19,005 nucleotides of DNA, taken from assembly GCA_039199225.1 (NCBI GenBank), contig JBCCSZ010000143.1, positions 1 through 19,005 on the forward strand, given 5' to 3'. The DNA is from JBCCSZ01 sp039199225. Its GTDB lineage: Bacteria; Bacteroidota; Bacteroidia; Chitinophagales; Saprospiraceae. This document shows, one piece after another, positions 14,901 through 19,005 of this stretch (position 1 is the stretch's first letter; each line of letters opens with the position of its first letter). Below the pieces are notes generated by a model, which did not search any database, had not been told where the DNA came from, and saw only the letters and a list, made by a program, of their open reading frames with translations. Both the position numbers and the translations under genes were made by a program.

Positions 14901-17887
14901 TTGAAGCCGGACCCAACGATACACTTTGTGTAGATCAGGGCTTGTATCAACTTCCAGGTTTTACGACAAGCATCGATGGTACCTGGACTGGGCCTGGAAT
15001 TGTAGACGACAAGCAAGGAACCTTCGATCCAGCCTTAGCAGGAGCGGGTATCCACATCATAAAATACAGCTACGGAGTAGGAAGTTGTTATGTAGAAGAT
15101 ACCAAGACCGTATTGGTGGTAGATTTGAGTTATGTGTTGGCTGGACCGGATGAAAACAGCTGTTTGACCTATCCGGCCTTTGAGTTGTCGGGCGAAAGCC
15201 CTACGGGTGGTATTTGGTCTGGTGCAGGTATTTTGAACGGTAGCACAGGTTTCTTTGATCCAGGCTTGGCAGGTGTTGGAACGCACACGATCAACTACAC
15301 CTACACGGATGAATTGTCTGGCTGTCAGTATACAACAACCAAAGAAGTGACGGTATTCCCAATGGTGGAACCAGACTTCATACTACCAGAAGTGGCTTGC
15401 CGGAACGTTCCCATCAGCTTTGAAAACCTCACGCCAAGCACTTATCGCTTCTGGTGGAGTTTCGGAGATGGACGCACATCCAGTGCTTTCGAGCCGGTAC
15501 ACACCTACTACAACGATGGTGACTACACCGTTCGCCTGATTGTAGAAAACGACTATGGATGCCGCGATACAGTAGAACATTCCATTATCATCACAGACCG
15601 CCCGGTCGCCTTCTTTGAGCCAGAAACGAAATTGGCTTGTGAAGGAATAGAGATGGAATTGACCAATGAAAGTTATGGCTACGGATTGAGTTACCTGTGG
15701 GACTTTGGCAACGGCCGCACCAGTACGGAAGCCAATCCGGGCGTAGTATTCTTTGGACAGGGCATCAACGATACGACCTATGTGATCACCTTGGAAGTGA
15801 CCAACCTTTGCGGAACGAGTGTCTACCAGGATGTCATCACTGTCCGACCGACCCCTAAGCCAAGTATCGGTATTTCCACCGAGTCGGACTGTTCGCCCAT
15901 CACGATCAACTTTGCCAATACGACCGTAGGAGCGGCAGCGACTTACTTCTGGGATTTCGGTAATGGTGAGACATCGACAGAAGCCATTCCGCCATCGCAG
16001 ATATATACAACCGATAGTACGACGACGATATACGACATCATGTTGATTGCCACAAATGAGTGTGGTGTAGATACTGCCTTTACACAGGTAGTGGTTGAAC
16101 CAGCCGACGTGAGGGCCTTCTTCGAGGCATCCGACCTGATTGGTTGTCAGCCATTGACCGTAGACTTTACGAACTACTCGACACCGGGTGCGAAGATCGA
16201 CTGGGACTTTGGAGATGGTAACACCTCTGCACAGGACAATCCGACCCACACCTTCGAAGAGGCCGGAACGTTCAAGGTCGTGCAATATGCCAACAGTGAA
16301 TGTGGGTATGACACGACCGCCTTGTTGATCAAAGTACTGCCACAGCCAGACTTGTTCTTCACCCATGAAACGAGGGTTTGTATCGGGCAGGAAGTTCAAT
16401 TTATGAACCAGTCGCAAAACGTCAGCGGAAACATTTGGGACTTTGGCGATGGCGACACCTCCTTCCTCAACAATCCGGTCCATACCTACTATGTGCCAGG
16501 TACCTACACGGTGAGTTTATCCGGTGTTTCTCAGTTCAATCAATGTCCAGCAGTATACACCTCCGAGGTGACGGTCTTAGAGCTGCCACATGCAGAGTTT
16601 GAACCATCGGAAGCCATTGGCTGTGTGCCGATGACGGTCAATTTTGCCGATTTGTCCAGAGGAGCCGACTTCTACATTTGGGACTTTGGCGATGGCAATT
16701 CCGGAGCAGGTGCTGCCCCAACCCACGTCTTCGACGAAGTAGGAAGCTACAACGTCAGCCTCGTAGTAGGAGATGCCAACGGCTGTTACAACGATACGAC
16801 CTTACTCAACATACTGGTCAACCCAACGCCAACTTCAGAATTTGAATTTGATCAAGTACAGCAATGTCAGTTGCCGGCCATCATTAACTTCAGCAATCAA
16901 TCAGAAGGAGCCATTGGCTACAGTTGGACCTTTGGAGATGGAGAAAGTACGACCTTTAACGAGCCGACCCACACTTACGTACAGGCAGGTAATTACCCTG
17001 TAGAACTGGTAGCGGTCAACCAATTCAACTGTGCGGATACGAGTATGCAGGAGCTGACTATCTATCCAGAGCCCGTTGCCTCCTTCCAGATCGATGGGGT
17101 GGAAGGTTGTGCGCCGATGGATGTTACTTTTGCCAATCGCTCGACAGGTAGCAACAGCTATCGTTGGGAATTTGGAGATGGAAGCATTTCAACAGAAGCC
17201 AATCCACAACACCGCTACACCGAAGAAGGTGCTTACGATATCAAGCTGGTCGTATCAATCGACAGTGTTTGCTACGACAGCATTGAGTTACAAAGTCAAG
17301 TCTTGATACATCCACAGCCAATCGCCTCCTTTGAGGCCATCGAAGGAACGGGCATTGATCAGAATACAGGTACTTACCAATTCTTGAATCAGTCCCAAAA
17401 TGCGGACACTTACTACTGGGAATTCGACGATGGCCGCACGACAGATGAAGAAAGCCCGATCCACCGCTTCCTCCACAATGGCAATCGCCAAATCTACCTG
17501 GAAGCAAGCTCGATTTACGGTTGTGTGGATGATACGCTGATTACGATTGAGCCACCTTGTATCAAGGGACTGCACCTGCCGAACGGCTTTTCGCCAGAGC
17601 ACGGCATTGGAGATGTCAGACTCTTTAAGCCAACGGGCATTGGACTGAAGGAATTCCATGTACAAGTCTTCTCTCCATACGGGCAATTGCTTTGGGAGAG
17701 CCGCGAGCTGGACGAAAACGGATCGCCTTCCGAAGCCTGGGACGGTACGCACAATGGACAGCTGTTGCCACAGGACGTATATGTGTGGCGTGCGGTTGGA
17801 ATATTCTGTGATGGAACAGCCTGGCAGGGTGCCGAAGGAGAAGACGGAACGGTGAAGACCATGGGTTCTGTTATCATACTGCGATAG
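8939..17887 (+). CDS. Giant T9SS-exported PKD/WSG-module adhesin-like protein (2,982 aa), SprB-like in architecture
   Basis: The signal peptide is MDKKLLWLSLFCTLLLAPTLSRA, followed by Gln-Cys. The ATG at 8939 is preferred over a GTG 16 codons upstream because it starts this signal peptide. Order of parts: N-terminal PKD-like domains to about residue 600 (YSWDFNNDG, YSIDWGDGN and later ones); 20 WSG modules of about 77 aa (about 600-2140), each with one cysteine at the start and one at the end; nine PKD domains with W-x-F-G/D-D-G or close variants (about 2145-2870); and a type B-like T9SS C-terminal domain from Cys2874 to the end. It is a paralogue of the first giant protein. It lies downstream of the PorP/SprF gene, probably in the same transcript, and ends at a strong terminator. 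By family knowledge it is secreted through T9SS and held on the surface. Adhesion or gliding is inferred; sequence alone cannot exclude a matrix or surface-layer role. Confidence 0.92.
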   Translation: MDKKLLWLSLFCTLLLAPTLSRAQCNFTPSANLVCGGELVNFNVIAPAGGSIYSWDFNNDGNVDNFGTSVSFPFPVDIINRTFTVSLFRDGIFCSSQNIQVRFTPDASIAVVPGSGIMDGNEMRVCNADTTAELTIYNASLTYSNNVSYSIDWGDGNTDTYTNATFPNSSFISHMYNGDGYYNVRVEVTGTNGCVGVETYVFYNGSNPSVGLASPGNTVGLCVPATIRFPIINTELNPDGTVYVIRIGGDTVGVYTQANIPDTLVYTFLEASCGTATSTGNYQNAFDVQVLATNPCGSSNAIIEPIEISEPPEINFDVDRPLTGCAQEPFTFTNSSTGIQEVVSGNCSTNLTGGWTITPGVPGVHWNILAGNPFGSDILIVEWLIPGDYTVKMSISSPSCGEFEIERGITIIDEATAGADVTLVNASSPVLADICAPTLGLFSNSSVGDSLSYNWTISPSTGWLYANGTNDTTTNLDVIFTQAGSYNVSMTASNQCSADTWDTLLVIAGDPAIILDPIDDECESATLNFNASNVLFHANGGSFQSFNWSFPGATPSSSTDQYPTGIHYDTPGNYIVTVSVANECGSYTTSTNFYIQQPASLTIDPDMELCRDVPPFQLNANLTGGLWTGNGVSSSGMFNPATANVGANTITYTYLDTLCVLVDTMVITVNPLPVISPGPDQEACVSDANFLITGFSPAGGTWTSDNGGVIVGSNAFDPGASGDGVYTLTYSFTDANGCSAQASKTVIIHPLPAVDAGPDKTVCDNPLDVQMTGQTPTGGVWSGVGVTPTGTFNVTNTPGVGTYQLFYTYTNQVTGCTNTDSLEVNVIPPTSADAGPDEEVCVNDDPYTITSGLPVSGYWTGPGVDSTSNTFDPAAAGVGVHVLTYTFGDSNCEDKDTKLITVRDIPSITIMSDREECIDFGNIPLVASPSGGTWSGIGITGSDFVPQDAGAGTFVLTYTYTDATTNCTNTADVTIIINPLPVVNTQDTTYCNTPGLVALPAATPSGGNWSGPGVVGLQFDPGQAGGVGSYSLTYTFTDSEGCSNSETVSVQVISPESIDAGPDRLVCIDNGVIDLSTASSPAGGTWSANGSNGLSGSTFNPTVAGVGTHTLTYTVGSGNCQVFDDMVVEIKALPIVEAGGSIEVCENASPVTLAGYSPTGGVWSGSGLSDIVNGIFDPSSVPPGDYTLTYTYTDVYGCVDSDTKAVTVFPLPNIIVSDTAYCNTPGFVDLPVTSPAGGQWSGSGVFGNQFDPQSAGGVGTYILTYTFTDGNNCSNSETINVNVIAPDNVDAGTDRIVCIDNGALDLSLNASPSGGTWSANGSIGLSGSTFDPAVAGAGVYTLTYSVGSGNCEVTDDVVIEVKPLPIVEAGQDGEICINEDPVQLTGYSPAGGQWSGSGIVDVVNGIFDPSSVVAGDYTLTYTYTDAFGCVNSDTKSIRVFPLPVIAVNDTAYCNTPGLVDLPVTDPVGGQWSGSGVFGNQFDPQAAGGVGTYILTYEFTDGNNCSNSETINVNVIAPDNVDAGPDRIVCIDNAALDLSLSASPSGGTWSANGSIGLSGDTFDPAVAGAGVYTLTYSVGSGNCEVTDDVVIEVKPLPIVEAGQDDELCINEDPIQLAGYSPLGGQWSGSGIVDVINGIFDPASVAAGDHVIEYTYTDAFGCTNVDTRTITVHPLPIISPMSDTAFCNTPGLVLLPRPTPSGGQWSGPGVLGGQFNPQAAGGVGVYTLVYSFTDGNGCNNTEDMQVTVIAPQDVEAGPNRLVCIDHGIIDLSVAATPLGGTWSANGSSGLSGAQFNPSEAGAGIHVLTYSIGADNCRVTDNVVIEVKPLPVVEAGARVEICINEDPISLTGFSPAGGVWSGDGLIDVVNGVFDPTSVAAGEHVLTYTFTDFFGCVNSDSMTVEVKPLPLVEAGPDTTFCNAPLNVQLTPATPIGGNWTGPGVVNPTNGTFNPDVAGGEGIYELTYTYTDPTTGCTDFDQLFVTVVSPEDIEAGPNDTLCVDQGLYQLPGFTTSIDGTWTGPGIVDDKQGTFDPALAGAGIHIIKYSYGVGSCYVEDTKTVLVVDLSYVLAGPDENSCLTYPAFELSGESPTGGIWSGAGILNGSTGFFDPGLAGVGTHTINYTYTDELSGCQYTTTKEVTVFPMVEPDFILPEVACRNVPISFENLTPSTYRFWWSFGDGRTSSAFEPVHTYYNDGDYTVRLIVENDYGCRDTVEHSIIITDRPVAFFEPETKLACEGIEMELTNESYGYGLSYLWDFGNGRTSTEANPGVVFFGQGINDTTYVITLEVTNLCGTSVYQDVITVRPTPKPSIGISTESDCSPITINFANTTVGAAATYFWDFGNGETSTEAIPPSQIYTTDSTTTIYDIMLIATNECGVDTAFTQVVVEPADVRAFFEASDLIGCQPLTVDFTNYSTPGAKIDWDFGDGNTSAQDNPTHTFEEAGTFKVVQYANSECGYDTTALLIKVLPQPDLFFTHETRVCIGQEVQFMNQSQNVSGNIWDFGDGDTSFLNNPVHTYYVPGTYTVSLSGVSQFNQCPAVYTSEVTVLELPHAEFEPSEAIGCVPMTVNFADLSRGADFYIWDFGDGNSGAGAAPTHVFDEVGSYNVSLVVGDANGCYNDTTLLNILVNPTPTSEFEFDQVQQCQLPAIINFSNQSEGAIGYSWTFGDGESTTFNEPTHTYVQAGNYPVELVAVNQFNCADTSMQELTIYPEPVASFQIDGVEGCAPMDVTFANRSTGSNSYRWEFGDGSISTEANPQHRYTEEGAYDIKLVVSIDSVCYDSIELQSQVLIHPQPIASFEAIEGTGIDQNTGTYQFLNQSQNADTYYWEFDDGRTTDEESPIHRFLHNGNRQIYLEASSIYGCVDDTLITIEPPCIKGLHLPNGFSPEHGIGDVRLFKPTGIGLKEFHVQVFSPYGQLLWESRELDENGSPSEAWDGTHNGQLLPQDVYVWRAVGIFCDGTAWQGAEGEDGTVKTMGSVIILR
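10741..15363 (+). repeat. Array of 20 WSG modules in the second giant protein
   Basis: Twenty tandem modules averaging about 231 bp. The shared pattern is cysteine, about 20 residues, G-G-x-W-[ST]-x-x-G, FDP or FNP, about 10 residues, then an LTYTYTD-like strand, and N-C or G-C at the end. Modules 1-6 and 19-20 match the eight modules of the first giant protein in order and subtype. Modules 7-18 are the extra material. The repeats are likely stacked beta domains forming a rod; that structural reading is inference. Confidence 0.8.
12113..14902 (+). repeat. Four tandem ~231-residue three-module units (693, 693, 696 and 708 bp)
   Basis: Counting from the conserved [DE]-A-G codons, the units are 12113-12805, 12806-13498, 13499-14194 and 14195-14902. 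Each has an A module (CID-N/H-G/A, TWSANGS), a B module (after VEAG, Cys in an EDP-like context, D[IV][VI]NG[IV]FDP) and a C module (YCNTPG or similar, GGQWSGSGV). The second and third units are the most alike. The last C module is the most divergent. The first giant protein has no A module of the TWSANGS type. Confidence 0.88.
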
Positions 17888-17899
17888 ACGGAGAAGACC

Positions 17900-17916
17900 G
17901 GGTAGGGAAGCTACCC
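17900..17916 (+). other. Small hairpin shortly after the second giant gene
   Basis: GGGTAG (17900-17905), loop GGAAG, CTACCC (17911-17916): a perfect 6-bp stem 12 bp after the stop codon, with no T tract. It may protect the mRNA 3' end together with the terminator 70 bp downstream. Confidence 0.35.
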
Positions 17917-17983
17917 ATGAACGGACTAAAGACCTGGTTTAGGGCAAGATGGAAGCCCGGCCGGACTGTTATATATGCAAGCC

Positions 17984-18024
17984 AAAAGGAGATTGCTTCT
18001 GTACGGAGGTAGTCTTCTTTTTTT
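17984..18024 (+). terminator. Strong rho-independent terminator for the PorP-adhesin operon
   Basis: The stem runs from 17987-17999 paired with 18006-18018: 13 bp with four G-T wobbles, a 6-nt loop TGTACG (18000-18005) and no mismatch. It can extend by AAA (17984-17986) pairing into the T run at 18018-18024 (seven T). It lies about 100 bp after the giant gene's stop. Confidence 0.85.
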
Positions 18025-18189
18025 ATGCAAATCCCAGAGGCACATCAAAAAATATCCCATTGCTTGCAATTTTTTCCAGCCGTATTGCGATTCATCTATG
18101 AGAATCATCCCACTGGCCGAAATTCATTCGGTTCGGCTCGATGTTGTAGCCCTTTTTACCTCTTTCTTTCATCCTAAAATCCAAAGAAA

Positions 18190-18687
18190 ATGAAAAGATT
18201 GATTTTGGCATTGCCTATTACGTTGTTGCTGTTGGTTGCAACCAGTGCAGAGGCACAAATTTACACAACTGCAGTTGGTGCGCGTTTGGGCTATCCGTTG
18301 TCTGCATCGATTAAGCATTTTGTGAACGAATCCGTTGCCCTGGAAGGATACGTTGGTCTCCGAAACTGGCGTACTTACCGCTGGGCTAACATTAGTGGTG
18401 CGTATTTGGTCCACAAACCCTTTCCGGATGTCGACAATCTACAATACTACTTTGGCGGCGGCGGCTCCATCTACTTTTGGAACTACAAAGAAGACTTTAT
18501 TGGTGACAACGATGCCAGTATCAGCTTTGGCCTACAAGCCTACTTGGGGCTCGACTACACCTTCGACGATGTTCCCATCAGCATCACCCTCGATTGGATA
18601 CCCACCCTCTTTCTCAATGGCTTTGGCTCGGGCTTTGGCGGTCGCTACGGCTCTTTAGGCGTCCGATACATACTACCCGGAAGCTGA
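18190..18687 (+). CDS. Small outer-membrane beta-barrel protein, hypothetical
   Basis: A 165-residue protein. A clear signal peptide (residues 1-22, ending SAEA) is followed by Gln23. The mature part of about 143 residues is rich in Tyr, Trp, Phe and Gly in alternating strand-like segments (TTAVGARLGYPL, YYFGGGGSIYFW, ASISFGLQAYLGLDYTF, ISITLDWIPTLFL, GSLGVRYIL). The size and pattern fit a barrel of six to eight strands of the OMP_b-brl/OmpW-like type. The ATG follows an A-rich stretch (AAAGAAA) rather than a Shine-Dalgarno site. The upstream terminator makes it a separate transcription unit. It has no visible link to the adhesin genes and no specific function can be given. Confidence 0.8.
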   Translation: MKRLILALPITLLLLVATSAEAQIYTTAVGARLGYPLSASIKHFVNESVALEGYVGLRNWRTYRWANISGAYLVHKPFPDVDNLQYYFGGGGSIYFWNYKEDFIGDNDASISFGLQAYLGLDYTFDDVPISITLDWIPTLFLNGFGSGFGGRYGSLGVRYILPGS

Positions 18688-18733
18688 GCCATCCATCTGT
18701 AGCAGCTTAGCGTAAAAATATTTGGACACGATA

Positions 18734-18765
18734 CTTGCATATCTTTTAAAGTATCAATATTTTTG
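18734..18765 (+). promoter_or_regulatory. Bacteroidota-type promoter for tRNA-Ser
   Basis: CTTG (18734-18737), 20 nt, then TATTTTTG (18758-18765), a perfect TAnnTTTG box with the same spacing as the GntR promoter. The predicted transcript start is about 35 nt before the mature tRNA. A 7-bp inverted repeat GATACTT/AAGTATC (18730-18736 and 18749-18755) overlaps the -33 box and spacer; its meaning is unknown. Confidence 0.65.
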
Positions 18766-18805
18766 CACGGCTTATGGCCGAATGGTCGTAAATCAGAATC
18801 AGCCA

Positions 18806-18894
18806 GGTGAAGTGGGTGAGTGGCTGAAACCACCGGTTTGCTAAACCGGCGTACTTGGAAACAGGTACCGCGGGTTCGAATCCCGCCTTCACCG
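18806..18894 (+). tRNA. tRNA-Ser(GCU): tRNA-Ser (anticodon GCU)
   Basis: The acceptor stem GGTGAAG (18806-18812) pairs with CTTCACC (18887-18893), with discriminator G at 18894, as is usual for serine. The anticodon stem is CCGGT/ACCGG with loop TTGCTAA, giving anticodon GCT at 18840-18842 for AGC and AGU codons. A long variable arm GTACTTG-GAAA-CAGGTAC forms a 7-bp stem, typical of class II tRNA. The T arm is GCGGG-TTCGAAT-CCCGC. The length is 89 nt. CCA is not encoded, so it must be added after transcription. Confidence 0.97.
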
Positions 18895-18898
18895 CATA

Positions 18899-18934
18899 AG
18901 GCCCAGTCGTTTGTACAAGCGATTGGGCCTTTTT
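18899..18934 (+). terminator. Rho-independent terminator of the tRNA-Ser gene
   Basis: AGGCCCAGTCG (18899-18909) pairs with CGATTGGGCCT (18920-18930), 11 bp with one wobble. The loop TTTGTACAAG can itself partly pair. A run of T at 18930-18934 follows. It begins 4 nt after the tRNA. Confidence 0.9.
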
Positions 18935-19005
18935 CGTATCAATAGCGGAGCTATAAATAAAATTATTTTACATAAAATTTTGTATTTATGTTTAAAATAA
19001 AATTG
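18935..19005. other. AT-rich right edge, no gene seen
   Basis: Very AT-rich after 18950, with an inverted repeat ACATAAA/TTTATGT (18970-18976 and 18985-18991). It is possibly the promoter region of a gene beyond the window. I see no TAnnTTTG box. Confidence 0.3.

Larger units (their letters stand above)
17888..18189. other. Intergenic region with terminator, no convincing gene
   Basis: About 300 bp between the second giant gene and the barrel gene. It holds the hairpin at 17900-17916, the terminator at 17984-18024, and an inverted repeat GCCGAA/TTCGGC (18116-18121 and 18132-18137) in what would be the leader of the barrel gene. I find no clear TAnnTTTG box, so the barrel gene's promoter is unplaced. 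A 72-codon open frame here crosses the terminator and has no recognisable features. Confidence 0.55.

Noticed and set aside
12113..14902. CRISPR array or mobile repeat
   Set aside because: The period of about 693 bp is in frame, encodes conserved protein modules, and has no short direct repeats with unique spacers.
15383..16483. 366-codon open frame on the minus strand
   Set aside because: It is fully antisense to the PKD region of the second giant gene, its translation has no signal or known domain, and it arises from the repetitive codon pattern of the + strand gene.
17975..18193. 72-codon open frame on the + strand
   Set aside because: It runs through the terminator at 17984-18024, has no signal or domain, and overlaps the start of the barrel gene by a few bases.
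18806..19005. Integrated element at the tRNA-Ser 3' end
   Set aside because: A normal terminator follows the tRNA and no integrase or att duplication is visible; the window ends too soon to judge further.

Overview
The window is from a Bacteroidota genome. The evidence is two giant secreted proteins with type B type IX secretion (T9SS) C-terminal domains, a PorP/SprF-family outer-membrane protein, two Bacteroidota-type promoters (TTTG or TTG, 20 nt, then TAnnTTTG) and the absence of Shine-Dalgarno sites. A gliding or filamentous lineage such as Saprospiria is possible, but that is a guess. Every gene I accept is on the + strand.

Layout. Positions 2-5023 hold the 3' part of a giant PKD/'GGxWSG'-module adhesin-like gene whose 5' end lies outside the window, followed by a clear terminator. 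Positions 5165-7339 are a tight two-gene operon: a GntR/FCD regulator, apparently on a leaderless mRNA with a 12-bp palindrome inside its promoter, and a lipoprotein serine hydrolase of the class C beta-lactamase/PBP family with a TPR-like tail. A structured, apparently non-coding stretch of about 400 bp follows. Positions 7738-17887 are a PorP/SprF gene and a second giant adhesin of 2,982 aa, probably co-transcribed and ended by a strong hairpin terminator. Next come a small outer-membrane beta-barrel gene (18190-18687), a tRNA-Ser(GCU) gene with its own promoter (18806-18894) and a terminator. The last 70 bases are AT-rich and have no gene.

How it fits together. The two giant proteins are paralogues that align module for module from the window edge to the C terminus. 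The exception is four extra copies of a three-module unit of about 231 residues in the second protein. These four units span 2,790 bp and account for almost all of the 2,799-bp length difference over the shared region. PorP/SprF proteins are known to be needed for delivery or anchoring of type B CTD cargo such as SprB, so the PorP-adhesin pair looks like a dedicated surface-display cassette. The regulator-hydrolase operon sits between the two paralogues and has no obvious functional link to them.

The most interesting points are the modular expansion with strong synonymous divergence between neighbouring repeats, the two-cysteine pattern in every module, the variant CTD sequence, and the leaderless, probably self-regulated GntR promoter.
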